Assembly: GCF_006352065.1 (NCBI RefSeq)
Contig: NZ_CP040915.1
Location: 1,984,001-2,048,000 of the forward strand
From: Georgenia yuyongxinii
GTDB lineage: Bacteria; Actinomycetota; Actinomycetes; Actinomycetales; Actinomycetaceae
DNA: 64,000 nt
Direction of reading: 5' to 3'
Shown here piece by piece: positions 17,999 to 29,397 of the stretch. A program made the position numbers and the translations under genes. The first letter of the stretch is position 1, and each line of letters begins with the position of its first letter. Under the pieces are notes generated by a model that did no database searches, was not told where the DNA came from, and saw only the letters and a program-made list of their open reading frames with translations.

Positions 17999-19318
17999 AT
18001 GGAACCCGTGACACTTGCACTCATCATCTTCCTGGCGGGCATCGTCATCGGCATCGCCCTCGGTGTGCCCGTGGCCATCTCGATGGGCCTCCCGGCCGCC
18101 CTCGCCATCGTCGTCCTGTCCGGCTGGGAGGGCGCCGCCCTCACCTCCGCGCAGAAGATGTTCTCCGGAAGCAACAGCTTCTCCCTCCTGGCTATCCCCT
18201 TCTTCATCCTCGCCGGCGGACTGATGAACACCGGCGGCATCGCGCAACGGCTCATCGACCTCGCGCTCGTCGTCGCCGGCCGACTGCCGGCCTCGCTCGC
18301 CCAGACCACGGTCGTGGCCAACGCGATGTTCGGCACGGTCTCGGGCGCCTCGGTGGCGTCCGCCGCGGCCGTCGGCTCCGTCCTCTCACCGCCCATGCGC
18401 CGGGCCGGCTACGACCCGAACTTCGCCGCCGCGACGAACGCGGTCGCCTCACCCGCCGGCATGCTGCTCCCGCCGAGCAACACGTTCATCGTCTACTCGC
18501 TCGTGTCGAGCACCTCGATCGCGGCACTGTTCATGGCGGGCGTCGGTCCGGGCCTGCTGTGGGCGCTGGTCTGCGTCATCATGGTGGCGGTCTACGCCCG
18601 GAAGCACCCGGAGCTCAAGGGCACCGAGCACCCGACGCTCCGTGAGGGCCTGATCGTGCTCCTGCGCGCCATCCCGGCGCTCCTCATGATCGTCGTGGTC
18701 ATCGGCGGCATCCTTGCCGGCATCTTCACCGCTACCGAGTCCGCCGTGATCGCGGTGCTGTACGCCCTGATCCTGGGCCTCATCCAGCGGAACCTGAAGG
18801 TCCGCAACCTGCCGGGTATCACCCTCGAGGCCGCGAAGACGACGGCGATCGTCATGCTGCTCATCGGCGTGTCGAGCATCCTCGCCTACCTGCTGGCCTT
18901 CGCCCAGCTCCCCGACCTCGTCGCGGACACGATGCTGGGGGTCACGGACAACAAGTTCCTCATCATCATCCTGATCATGATCATCTTGCTCCTGGCGGGC
19001 ACGGTCATGGACCCGACCCCGGCGATCCTGATCTTCACGCCGATCTTCCTGCCGATCGTCGTCGAGCTGGGCTTCAGCCCGATCCACTTCGGCACGATGA
19101 TGGTCTTCAACATGTGCCTGGGGAACATCTCGCCCCCTGTGGGCAACAACTTGTTCGTGGCCGCCCGCGTGGCGAAGGTGCGTATCGAGCCGATGATCGG
19201 CCGGGTCATGCCGTTCTTCTGGGCGCTGACCGCTGCACTGTTCATCGTCGCGTTCGTCCCGCAGCTCTCGCTGTGGCTGCCCGGCGTCATGGGCCTGCTG
19301 CCGCCCGGTACCCCGTAG
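17999..19318 (+). CDS. dctM: TRAP transporter large permease
   Basis: DctM is the large membrane subunit through which substrate and sodium pass in TRAP systems. The 439-residue protein has about twelve transmembrane segments and the family motifs GVPVAISMGLPA, LLAIPFFILAGGLMNTGGIAQRL, AMFGTVSGASVASAAAVG, PPSNTFIVYSLVSS and the C-terminal MVFNMCLGNISPPVGNNLFVA. It directly follows dctQ, separated by 7 bp, so the two are co-translated. A 16-bp terminator hairpin closes the operon. Confidence 0.92.
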   Translation: MEPVTLALIIFLAGIVIGIALGVPVAISMGLPAALAIVVLSGWEGAALTSAQKMFSGSNSFSLLAIPFFILAGGLMNTGGIAQRLIDLALVVAGRLPASLAQTTVVANAMFGTVSGASVASAAAVGSVLSPPMRRAGYDPNFAAATNAVASPAGMLLPPSNTFIVYSLVSSTSIAALFMAGVGPGLLWALVCVIMVAVYARKHPELKGTEHPTLREGLIVLLRAIPALLMIVVVIGGILAGIFTATESAVIAVLYALILGLIQRNLKVRNLPGITLEAAKTTAIVMLLIGVSSILAYLLAFAQLPDLVADTMLGVTDNKFLIIILIMIILLLAGTVMDPTPAILIFTPIFLPIVVELGFSPIHFGTMMVFNMCLGNISPPVGNNLFVAARVAKVRIEPMIGRVMPFFWALTAALFIVAFVPQLSLWLPGVMGLLPPGTP

Positions 19319-19353
19319 CCGCGGCTGCACGCACAGCTGTGCCCCCTCGACCG

Positions 19354-19390
19354 CCGGGTCGGTGGCCGCTCCTCGCGGCCACCGGCCCGG
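19354..19390 (+). terminator. Terminator of the TRAP operon
   Basis: CCGGGTCGGTGGCCGC (19354-19369) pairs with GCGGCCACCGGCCCGG (19375-19390), a 16-bp stem with one T-G wobble pair and a 5-nt loop, 35 nt after the dctM stop. No T-tract. Confidence 0.75.
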
Positions 19391-19449
19391 CGTTCGCCGT
19401 TCGGCGTCCGGGTGCTCACTAGGATGACGCGACCGCACAAGGAGATGTC

Positions 19450-19908
19450 GTGAGTCAGGAGCATGCGCACCGGTCGAGCACGAGGGCCGCCGCCGATGCC
19501 TGGGAGTCGCTGTTCCGTGCCCAGGTCGTCCTCATGCGTCGCTTCGAGGGCGGCGGCGACTTCGCGCCGCTACGTCCGCGCGAGTACGACGTCCTGTTCA
19601 CCCTGAGCCTGGCCGTCGCCCACTCGCTGCGGTTGCGCGACCTCAACGAGCAGGTCTTCATGAGCCAGCCCAGCCTGAGCCGCATGGTCGAGCGCCTCGA
19701 GGTGCGAGGCCTGGTGAGCCGTGCGCCCGCGCCCGACGATGCCCGCGGCCTCGTCGTGACCCTCACCACTGAGGGACTGGCGCTGCAGCGGCGGGTGGGT
19801 CGGCAGCATGTGCGCAGCATCGCGCGCTACGTCGGCGGCGCCCTGGACGAGGAGGAGCTGCGGACGCTCGCCGAGCTGACGAGGAAGCTGCGGACGTACC
19901 AGCCCTGA
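19450..19908 (+). CDS. MarR-family transcriptional regulator
   Basis: This 152-residue winged-helix regulator shows the recognition helix region LNEQVFMSQPSLSRMVERLEVRGLVSR, followed by the wing APAPDDARGLVVTLTTEGLALQRR. MarR proteins are cytosolic dimers that respond to phenolic or oxidising ligands; the ligand and target here are unknown. The GTG start has AGGAG 6 nt upstream. It could control itself or the downstream Na+/H+ antiporter gene on the same strand, 229 bp away, but no shared palindrome was found to support this. Confidence 0.82.
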   Translation: MSQEHAHRSSTRAAADAWESLFRAQVVLMRRFEGGGDFAPLRPREYDVLFTLSLAVAHSLRLRDLNEQVFMSQPSLSRMVERLEVRGLVSRAPAPDDARGLVVTLTTEGLALQRRVGRQHVRSIARYVGGALDEEELRTLAELTRKLRTYQP

Positions 19909-19950
19909 GATCGCGGCCATCGAGCAGCGCGTGACCCAACAAGGTTGCCG

Positions 19951-20025
19951 GCGCACCGGCGCACCGGCGCACCGGCGCACCGGCGCACCGGCGCGCCGGC
20001 GCAGAGCCGCAGAGCTGCAGAGCTG
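19951..20025 (+). repeat. Two adjacent 8-bp tandem repeat arrays upstream of nhaA
   Basis: Five exact GCGCACCG units (19951-19990) are followed by a variant GCGCGCCG (19991-19998), a 3-nt junction, and three CAGAGCYG units (20002-20025). They lie in the nhaA upstream region, ahead of a possible -10 box TAGAGT at 20073-20078. The unit length is not a multiple of three, and the array lies outside coding sequence. Copy-number change could alter promoter spacing or upstream folding. Confidence 0.85.
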
Positions 20026-20137
20026 CCGCGGGCCGCGGGTCGCCGTCGCGACGGGCGCGCGCGGGAGGACGGTAGAGTGTTCCCTGGTGCGCCGGGAAGT
20101 CTGGTCGGCAACGATGCCGCCGACCCCAGGAGCCCTT

Positions 20138-21430
20138 GTGCCGCACCCCCAGCCTCACGAGCACCATCACGTTCCCACCACGCACCCGCGGCGCCGCCTC
20201 GCCGTGCGGTTGCAGGACGAGCGCTTCTCTGGCCTGCTCCTGCTGGTCGCCGCGGTGGTGGCGCTGGTGTGGGCCAACTCGCCGTGGCGCGAGACCTACC
20301 ACGCCGTCGCGGGCACCGTCCTCGGTCCGGCGGCGCTCCAACTCGACCTGACCGTCTCCGCGTGGGCGGCCGACGGCCTGCTCGCGATCTTCTTCTTCGT
20401 GGTGGGGCTCGAGCTCAAGACCGAGCTCGTCACCGGTTCCCTGCGCAAGCTCGACGCGGCGCTGCTCCCCGTGCTCGCCGCCGTGCTGGGCATGGTGGGA
20501 CCCGCGGTGGTCTACACCGCCGTGCAGCTCGCCAACGCATCCGGCGCGGGGAAGGGCTGGGCGATCCCCACCGCGACGGACATCGCTTTCGCCCTCGCCC
20601 TGCTGGGCATCTTCGGGCGCGGCCTCCCGCCGGCGCTGCGGGTGTTCCTCATGACGCTCGCGGTCGTGGACGACCTGCTCGCCATCACCGTCATCGCGAT
20701 GTTCTACACCGAGGAGATCCGCGTCCTGCCGCTCCTCGGCGCCCTGGCCGCCGTCGCGGGGTTCGCCGCCGTCGTGCGGCGTCGCGCGCGCCGGTGGTGG
20801 CTCCTGGTCCCGTTGGCACTCCTCGCCTGGGGACTCATGCACGCCTCCGGTGTGCACGCCACCGTCGCCGGGGTACTGATGGGTCTGAGCGTGCCGGCCG
20901 GGATCCGCCCCGGCGAGCAGGACTCGCTGACTCACCGGTTCGTGGAGCGGGTCCAGCCGTGGTCTGCCGGCTTGGTGCTGCCGGTGTTCGCGTTCTTCGC
21001 CGCGGGAGTCACGGTGGTCGACTCCGGGCTCGGCGAGGTGCTGTCGGACCCGGTCGCGATCGGAGTGACCGCCGGCCTCGTGCTGGGCAAGTCGCTGGGC
21101 ATCTGGGGCGGCGTCGCGATCCTGGTCAAGACGACCCGGCTGCGGCTCGGCAACGGAGTCGACCTGGCCGACCTGCTCGGCGTCGCCATGCTGGCCGGCA
21201 TCGGCTTCACCGTCTCGCTGCTCATCGCGGACCTCTCCTTCGGTGGGTCAGCCTCGGGGGACGCGGCGAAGCTCGCCGTCATCGCCGGGTCGGTGATCTC
21301 GGCGGTGGCTGGAGGAGCGACGCTCCGGATACGAGCGAAGGTGCGGGTCCGTGGCCGCGCGGCGCGCACGGTCACCGGGACCGTACGCGGCGGGTACCGG
21401 GCCGCCTCGGGCAGGGCCCGGCGGCGCTGA
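20138..21430 (+). CDS. nhaA: Na+/H+ antiporter NhaA
   Basis: NhaA expels sodium in exchange for protons across the cytoplasmic membrane. The 430-residue protein has about eleven helices and the signature segments FFFVVGLELKTELVTGSL, IPTATDIAFALALLGIFGRGLP and FLMTLAVVDDLLAITVIAMFYT, which contains the two adjacent ion-binding aspartates. It extends beyond the usual ~390 residues with an arginine-rich C-terminal tail and a His/Pro-rich N-terminus (PHPQPHEHHH). The GTG at 20138 is chosen because AGGAG lies 5 nt upstream; ATG 20114 is an in-frame alternative. A bidirectional terminator separates it from convergent dps. Confidence 0.9.
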   Translation: MPHPQPHEHHHVPTTHPRRRLAVRLQDERFSGLLLLVAAVVALVWANSPWRETYHAVAGTVLGPAALQLDLTVSAWAADGLLAIFFFVVGLELKTELVTGSLRKLDAALLPVLAAVLGMVGPAVVYTAVQLANASGAGKGWAIPTATDIAFALALLGIFGRGLPPALRVFLMTLAVVDDLLAITVIAMFYTEEIRVLPLLGALAAVAGFAAVVRRRARRWWLLVPLALLAWGLMHASGVHATVAGVLMGLSVPAGIRPGEQDSLTHRFVERVQPWSAGLVLPVFAFFAAGVTVVDSGLGEVLSDPVAIGVTAGLVLGKSLGIWGGVAILVKTTRLRLGNGVDLADLLGVAMLAGIGFTVSLLIADLSFGGSASGDAAKLAVIAGSVISAVAGGATLRIRAKVRVRGRAARTVTGTVRGGYRAASGRARRR

Positions 21431-21447
21431 ACGGGGGCGAGCCCCGG

Positions 21448-21496
21448 GCAGAGCAACGCCGCCCTGGCACGCGGCGCCGGGGCGGCGTTGTTCTGC
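21448..21496. terminator. Bidirectional terminator between nhaA and dps
   Basis: GCAGAGCAACGCCGCCC (21448-21464) pairs with GGGCGGCGTTGTTCTGC (21480-21496) with one internal mismatch. It lies between the convergent stop codons at 21430 and 21502, so it can serve both genes. Confidence 0.75.
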
Positions 21497-21501
21497 ATCC
21501 G

Positions 21502-21954
21502 TCAGTCCGCGGCGCTGGCCCGGAGCATCCAGGCCTGCTTCTCCAGCCCGGTGGCGATGCCGATGAGCAGGTCGGCGCTGAGGTGGTCCTTCTCGTCCAG
21601 CGCGTCGAGGTTGGCCTTGATGCGGTCCGCTGCGGTCTGCAAGCGCTCCTCGAACATGCGGATGGCCTTGTCGGTGGCGATCGGGCCGCCGTCGAGCGCC
21701 GGCAGGCCGGAGGACTCCGCAACGGTCGCGGGCCGGCCGTCCGGGGTGCCGCCGACCGCGACGAGCCGCTCGGCCACCTCGTCGGAGGCGGCTCGCACCT
21801 GCGCGACGATCTCGTCCAGGTGCAGGTGCACGGCCCGGAAGTGGGAGCCGTGGAGGTTCCAGTGAGCCTGCTTGCCCTGCAGGGCGAGGTCGGTCAGGTC
21901 CACCAGGGCCTCCTGGAGGCTCGTGTCGACGATCTTCAGCGGCTTGGTGGGCAC
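21502..21954 (-). CDS. dps: Dps-family DNA-binding ferritin
   Basis: Dps forms dodecamers that oxidise and store iron and shield DNA during oxidative or starvation stress. The 150-residue protein carries the ferroxidase-site pattern QAHWNLHGSHFRAVHLHLDE (about residues 30-49) with the His and Asp/Glu ligands, then the dimer-interface segment VGGTPDGRPATVAE and the C-terminal helix GLEKQAWMLRASAA. It has no extended lysine-rich tail, so DNA binding, if any, would be weak. The GTG start has AAGGAG at 7-nt spacing. It converges with nhaA. Confidence 0.88.
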   Translation of the reverse strand: MPTKPLKIVDTSLQEALVDLTDLALQGKQAHWNLHGSHFRAVHLHLDEIVAQVRAASDEVAERLVAVGGTPDGRPATVAESSGLPALDGGPIATDKAIRMFEERLQTAADRIKANLDALDEKDHLSADLLIGIATGLEKQAWMLRASAAD

Positions 21955-22081
21955 GGTGCGGCTCCTTCACGCCTCTCACGAGGCGAATCGTGAATGGGAC
22001 AGTCCTTGTCACGATAGGTGCCCGGCGCGACATCCGCTTCCCGAGGATCGGGCCCTTTCCGGGGGCGCCCCGCCGCTGCGA

Positions 22082-22189
22082 TAACCTGTACGGCATGACG
22101 GCCGCGGTGCTCCTTACCGAGCCGCGCTGACCCAAGAGGGCGCCCTGCCGGGCGCCACGCCGGCGCGGCCCACCTCCCTGCCGGGAGGT
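22082..22189 (+). promoter_or_regulatory. Leaderless leader-peptide region upstream of leuS
   Basis: A -10-like TAACCT (22082-22087) lies exactly 7 nt before an ATG (22095), so the transcript may begin on the start codon. The 11-codon frame is followed by a hairpin GGCGCCC/GGGCGCC (22139-22145 / 22150-22156). A possible outer stem pairs GCCGCGC (22121-22127) with GCGCGGC (22163-22169). A second hairpin ACCTCCC/GGGAGGT lies at 22172-22178 / 22183-22189. The -10 sequence and the 7-nt spacing are the same as at the leuA leader. No clear -35 is seen. Function is inferred. Confidence 0.5.
22095..22130 (+). CDS. Putative leuS leader peptide ([11 protein letters not shown])
   Basis: This 11-codon frame contains two consecutive leucine codons, CTC and CTT (22110-22115), and ends in TGA before a series of hairpins upstream of leucyl-tRNA synthetase. 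It has no Shine-Dalgarno sequence but lies 7 nt after a TAACCT box, as expected for a leaderless transcript. A ribosome slowed at the Leu codons when charged tRNA-Leu is scarce would cover the arm at 22121-22127. Two Leu codons is a weak stalling signal, so this is a proposal, not a firm call. Confidence 0.45.
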   Translation: MTAAVLLTEPR

Positions 22190-22237
22190 CCTCTCATGGC
22201 CGGAGCACCCCAGCACCTTCGTAGGCGAGGAACACGC

Positions 22238-25180
<2,943 letters not shown>

Positions 25181-25266
25181 CGGCACACAGGCCCCGCCCT
25201 GGCACCGCCCGCGGTTGACGCGCCGGTGGGTGCTGCGGGCCTCGGCGCGGGTGGGCGCCGCTGACG

Positions 25267-26253
25267 TCAGGCAGTGAACAGGCGGGCGATCGCGGCGTCG
25301 GCGCGCGCGAGCTCGTTGCGGTCGTACGTGGAGGTGGTCAGCATGACCTCGTCCGCGCCGGCGCGCCGCACCAGGTCCGCCAGCTCCGCGGCGACCTCGT
25401 CCGGCGAGCCGTAGATCGCCTGGTCGTAGAACTGCTCGACGCTCTCGCGCTGCTTCGGCGTCAGGCTCCGCCGGCGTACCGCGGCAGCCTCCTCCAGCGG
25501 CGGGTAGGCGCCGGTGGCGCGCGAGGCTGCCATCGCCCACCCGTCGGGCAGCAACAGCTCCTCGGCCGCGGCGCGGGTGGCGGCGACCATGACGTTCGCG
25601 CTGACGATCACGTACGGCCGGGCGGGCGTCGCAGCAGCACCGTCGTCGAACGCCGCCCGGTAGGGCGCCAGCGGCGCGGGCCCCAGGAGCACCGGGCCGC
25701 CGACGACGACGGGCAGGCCGGCCCGGGCCGCGAGGGTCAGACCCGCGCCGCTCGCCAGCACGAACATCGGCGGGGCCTGCGCCACGGCGGGCCGGGCGGT
25801 GACCGGGCCGCGGCCCTGCAGGTACGCGCGTACCTCGGCCACGTCCCGCAGGAACTCCTCGGGATCGGTGCGTGCGGTGCGGAGCGCCTCGCGCACCGGG
25901 GCGCTGAAGCCCAGCGAGCGGCCGAGGCCGAGGTCGATGCGCCCCGGGTACAGGCTCTCCAGCACGGCGAACTGCTCGGCCACGACCAGCGGGACGTGGT
26001 TGGGCAGCATCACCCCGCCGGACCCCACGCGGATGCGGTGGGTACGGGCGGCGACGGCGGCGGCGAGGACCGCGGGGCTGCCGCTCCCGATGCCGGGGAC
26101 GGCGTGGTGCTCCGCCACCCAGAAGCGTGAGTAGCCCAGCCCCTCGGCGCGGCGGGCGCGCTCCACGGTCGCGCGGACCGCGACGGCGTCCGCTTCGCCC
26201 GCGCGGGTGCGGGAGCGGTCGAGAAGCGAGAAGGGCACGTCGAGAGCAGTCAT
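25267..26253 (-). CDS. LLM-class flavin-dependent oxidoreductase
   Basis: The 328-residue protein fits the luciferase-like monooxygenase TIM barrel: SRFWVAEHHAVPGIGSGSPAVLAAAVAARTHRIRVGSGGVMLPNHVPLVVAEQFAVLESLYPGRIDLGLGRS is characteristic of the MsnO8/YhbW-like subgroup (quoted in pieces here: SRFWVAEHHAVPG, IRVGSGGVMLPNH, VAEQFAVLESLYPGRIDLGL). Such enzymes use reduced flavin and sometimes F420; the substrate cannot be read from sequence. The start at 26253 gives MTALDVPFSLLDRSRT, typical for the group; upstream codons are Arg-rich and unlikely. No clear ribosome binding site. It converges with leuS and is divergent from the aldose epimerase. Confidence 0.82.
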   Translation of the reverse strand: MTALDVPFSLLDRSRTRAGEADAVAVRATVERARRAEGLGYSRFWVAEHHAVPGIGSGSPAVLAAAVAARTHRIRVGSGGVMLPNHVPLVVAEQFAVLESLYPGRIDLGLGRSLGFSAPVREALRTARTDPEEFLRDVAEVRAYLQGRGPVTARPAVAQAPPMFVLASGAGLTLAARAGLPVVVGGPVLLGPAPLAPYRAAFDDGAAATPARPYVIVSANVMVAATRAAAEELLLPDGWAMAASRATGAYPPLEEAAAVRRRSLTPKQRESVEQFYDQAIYGSPDEVAAELADLVRRAGADEVMLTTSTYDRNELARADAAIARLFTA

Positions 26254-26450
26254 CGACCGTGCAACCCGGCGGCGCCGCCGGGTATTTCGCGGATCCGTGA
26301 CCGGCCCACGGGTGCCGGTTCGTGCACGGTCGTGCCCGCGCCTCGGGGGCGGGTGGCGTCTCGGCAGGCGGGCCAAGATCGGCGTCCGAGGCGGGTTGGG
26401 GGCAAGGTGGGGCGACTGCCGACCGACCGACCGACACCTGGAGCGACCCG

Positions 26451-27473
26451 ATGGAGACTGCCCCGACCGATGCGCGTGCGACCGTGGAGCACGGCACGCT
26501 CGACGGCGAGCCCACCTGGGTCCTCACGCATCCCGACGGCGCCCGGCTGGTTGTGGCGGAGGTCGGCGCGACGCTGCTGTCCTGGCAGGTCCCGGGGCTG
26601 GACGGTGAGCTCGTCGAGCTCGTCGACGGCTACCTCTCCGCGGAGGAGCTGACCGCGCAGGACGGGTACCGCGGCGCGGTCCTGGTGCCGTGGAGCAACC
26701 GCATCCGGTCCGGCCGCTACACCTTCGCGGGGCAGGCCCAGGAGCTGGGGGGCTCGGGCCGTGACGGCGCGCTCCACGGGCTGCTCACCGCCTCGCGCTG
26801 GCAGCGCGCTCAGGCGAGCGTGAGCGACAGCGACCGGATGCTGCGCCTGGTCACCTCGATCGGGCCTGCCGACCACCCCGGCTACCCCTTCTCGATCGAC
26901 GTCGTGGCCACCTACTCGCTCGGGGTCGGCTCCGAAGGCGAGCAGCGCCTCGGGCTGGAGCTGACCGCCGTGAACACCGGGGCGGACGCCGCGCCGGTCG
27001 CGCTCGGCTGGCACCCGTACCTGCGACTGCCCGGGCACGAGACGATCGACGGCCTCGAGCTGACCATTCCCGCCCGGTCGCGGGTGCTCACCGACGACGC
27101 CCTCATCCCGCTCGCGGGGGAGCAGGCCTACGGCGGAGTGGCCGCCCCGGTCCGGTACGCCCCGCTCTCCGGCACCGTCCTGGACGACGCATTCACCGGA
27201 CTGGTCCCGGACGACGACGGGGTGGTCGCGACCGTGCTGCGCTCGGCCCGTACCGGGGAGAGCCTCACCGTGGAGCAGGAACCGTTCCAGGCTCAGGTGG
27301 TCCACGTCTTCACGGGAGACACCCTCGAGCGGGGCCCCCGCGCCTCGCTGGCCGTGGAGCCGTGCCAGCTGGTGGCCGACGCCTTCAACCGGGCGGACAG
27401 CACCGACGCGCTCACGCTGGAGCCCGGCGAGCAGCGGCAGCTGGTCAGCGACATCGTGTACCGGCGCCGCTGA
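26451..27473 (+). CDS. Aldose 1-epimerase family protein
   Basis: This 340-residue protein of the galactose mutarotase fold interconverts alpha and beta anomers of aldoses. Marker segments are GYRGAVLVPWSNRIRSGRYTFAG (with the substrate-binding Asn-Arg), GALHGLLTASRW (catalytic His), ALGWHPYLRL (second His) and SLAVEPCQLVADAFN (catalytic Glu region). It is cytosolic. Substrate could be glucose, galactose or another hexose. GGAG lies 8 nt before ATG 26451. A (CCGA)4 microsatellite at 26419-26434 lies just upstream. It converges with the HerA-like gene with only 31 bp between stop codons. Confidence 0.85.
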   Translation: METAPTDARATVEHGTLDGEPTWVLTHPDGARLVVAEVGATLLSWQVPGLDGELVELVDGYLSAEELTAQDGYRGAVLVPWSNRIRSGRYTFAGQAQELGGSGRDGALHGLLTASRWQRAQASVSDSDRMLRLVTSIGPADHPGYPFSIDVVATYSLGVGSEGEQRLGLELTAVNTGADAAPVALGWHPYLRLPGHETIDGLELTIPARSRVLTDDALIPLAGEQAYGGVAAPVRYAPLSGTVLDDAFTGLVPDDDGVVATVLRSARTGESLTVEQEPFQAQVVHVFTGDTLERGPRASLAVEPCQLVADAFNRADSTDALTLEPGEQRQLVSDIVYRRR

Positions 27474-27504
27474 GCAACGCGTCGCGGACCCCGGGGCCCG
27501 CCGG

Positions 27505-29397
27505 TCAGCGTCGACGCGTCCCGAAGATCGACCGGGTGATCTCCCTGCCGAGCTGTGTGCCCGCCGAGCGGACGAAGCTGTCGAAGGCGCTCGTGCGGCG
27601 CGGCGCGGATCGTCGGGTGGCCTCGCGGGTGCGGGACTCGTCGCGTTCGATCTTGGCCTGAAGCTCCTTGAGCTCCCGCGCGCGCGCGTCCGCCGCTCGC
27701 TCGGCCTCCTTGGCCTGTGTCTCCGCGAGCCGGTCCGCCTCGGCCCGTGCCGCGGCGGCCTGCGCCGCGGCCTCCTGTTGCGCCACGCGCGCGGCGAGAA
27801 GCTCGTGGGCAGACTCCGGGTCGACCGCTTCGGCGTAGCGGGCGCGCAGCGGCGAGGCGGCGACCACCTGTTCCGCGGCACCCGTCGTCGCGGGGTCCAT
27901 CGAGGAGCGTGGCGCCCGGATCCGGGTGGCGGCGACGGGGGTCGGGGCACCCTTTTCGGAGAGCACGGTCACCACCGCCTCGCCGGTGCCGAGCGTGGTG
28001 AGCACCTCCTCGAGGTCGTACGGCGAGGTGGGAAAGGTACGCACGGTCTCCCGCAGCGCGTCGGCGTCCTTCGGCGTGAAAGCCCTCAGTGCGTGCTGCA
28101 CGCGCGCCCCGAGCTGGCCCAAGACGTCCGCGGGGACGTCTTTGGGGGTCTGGGTGACGAAGAAGATGCCCACCCCCTTGGACCTGATCAGCCGGACCGT
28201 CTGCGTCACTTGGCGAAGGAACTCCTCTGAGGCGTCGGTGAAGAGCAGGTGCGCCTCGTCGAAGAAGAACACCAGCTTGGGCCTGTCCAGGTCACCCACC
28301 TCGGGCAACGAACCGAACAGGTCGGCCAGCAGCCACATGACGAACGTCGAGAACAGCGCCGGCCGGTCCTGCAGGTCTGGCAGCTGCAGCGCGGAGACGA
28401 TCCCACGCCCGTCCGCACCGGTGCGCAGCAGGTCCGTCGTCTCGAACGCCGGCTCCCCGAAGAACACGTCGGCCCCCTGGGCCTGCAGGGCGGAGATCTC
28501 TCGCAGGATGACCCCGGCTGTCGCCGTCGAGATGCCACCGATCTCCTTCAGCTCCGGTTTGCCGTCCTCGCTGGTGAGGTAGGCGACGGTCGACCGCAGG
28601 TCCTTGAGGTCGATCAGTGCCAGACCCTGCGCGTCCGCCCAGTGGAAGATCAGCTGAAGGCTCGACTCCTGAGTCTCATTCAGCCCGAGCACCTTGCCGA
28701 GCAGCAGGGGACCGAAGTCGGTGACGGTGGTGCGGACAGGCACGCCGCGGCCGATGCCACCAAGAGAGAAGAGCTCGACGGGGAATGCGGCGGGCGCCCA
28801 GTCCTGACCGATGCCGCGAGTGCGCTCGAGGAGCTTCTCGCTCGGCTCACCCGCCGCGAGCAGCCCGGACAGATCGCCTTTGATGTCGGTGAGGAAGACG
28901 GCGACCCCTGCTTGTGACAGGCCCTCGGCGAGCACCTGCAGGGTGCGTGTCTTGCCGGTGCCTGTCGCGCCGGCGACCAGGCCGTGCCGGTTGAGCATGC
29001 CGAGCGGGAGGGTGACCTGCGCGCCAGGGACGGGGGCGCCGTCGTCGACCAGCGCCCCGAGCGGGAGGGTGGCGCCGGCGAAGGCATACCCCGCCGCAAC
29101 GGTGGCGGCGTACCCGGTCGGTGCGATCTTTGTCGCCGCGGGTTCGCCGGCGGGGGAGGGGTTCTCGGGAGTTGGTGGGGCGAGAGGCGGGGCAGTCTCA
29201 CCCACGCGAGCCTCACTCACGGCAGCGTGACCCACGGGACCGGCGCCCCCGGCGCCCGCAGCGGCGAGCGCAGCGTCCAGCGCCGCCTGTGCGGCGGCGG
29301 CCCTTGCCTCGGCGGCCTCGGCGGCTGCCTGGGCCGCGGCGGCCTTCAGCTGCGCCAGCCGGGCAGCATCGGATCCGGGGGGTGCGTCGTCGGCCAT
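27505..29397 (-). CDS. HerA-like ATPase (DUF853, helicase HerA-related)
   Basis: The 630-residue protein has an RecA-like ATPase core: Walker A GLVAGATGTGKTRTLQVLAEGL, LTDIKGDLSGLL, Walker B KLVFFFDEAHLLFTDA and VGIFFVTQTPKDVPADVLGQLGARVQHALRAF. It is flanked by an alanine-rich helical N-terminus and a C-terminal coiled-coil (AAQAAAARAEADRLAETQ and on). The DUF853 group is related to HerA DNA-translocating helicases, but a cellular role is not established. The ATG is preceded by TACGAT (complement of 29404-29409) with 6-nt spacing, so a leaderless transcript is likely. It is divergent from degV across 62 bp. Confidence 0.85.
   Translation of the reverse strand: MADDAPPGSDAARLAQLKAAAAQAAAEAAEARAAAAQAALDAALAAAGAGGAGPVGHAAVSEARVGETAPPLAPPTPENPSPAGEPAATKIAPTGYAATVAAGYAFAGATLPLGALVDDGAPVPGAQVTLPLGMLNRHGLVAGATGTGKTRTLQVLAEGLSQAGVAVFLTDIKGDLSGLLAAGEPSEKLLERTRGIGQDWAPAAFPVELFSLGGIGRGVPVRTTVTDFGPLLLGKVLGLNETQESSLQLIFHWADAQGLALIDLKDLRSTVAYLTSEDGKPELKEIGGISTATAGVILREISALQAQGADVFFGEPAFETTDLLRTGADGRGIVSALQLPDLQDRPALFSTFVMWLLADLFGSLPEVGDLDRPKLVFFFDEAHLLFTDASEEFLRQVTQTVRLIRSKGVGIFFVTQTPKDVPADVLGQLGARVQHALRAFTPKDADALRETVRTFPTSPYDLEEVLTTLGTGEAVVTVLSEKGAPTPVAATRIRAPRSSMDPATTGAAEQVVAASPLRARYAEAVDPESAHELLAARVAQQEAAAQAAAARAEADRLAETQAKEAERAADARARELKELQAKIERDESRTREATRRSAPRRTSAFDSFVRSAGTQLGREITRSIFGTRRR

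Noticed and set aside
22082-22237. T-box riboswitch upstream of leuS
   Set aside because: No TGGNACC-type T-box bulge sequence or specifier-loop layout was found in the leader. The short Leu-containing frame and hairpins fit a leader peptide better.
26419-26434. (CCGA)4 repeat as a regulatory site for the aldose epimerase
   Set aside because: Too short and simple to support a function; noted only as a microsatellite.
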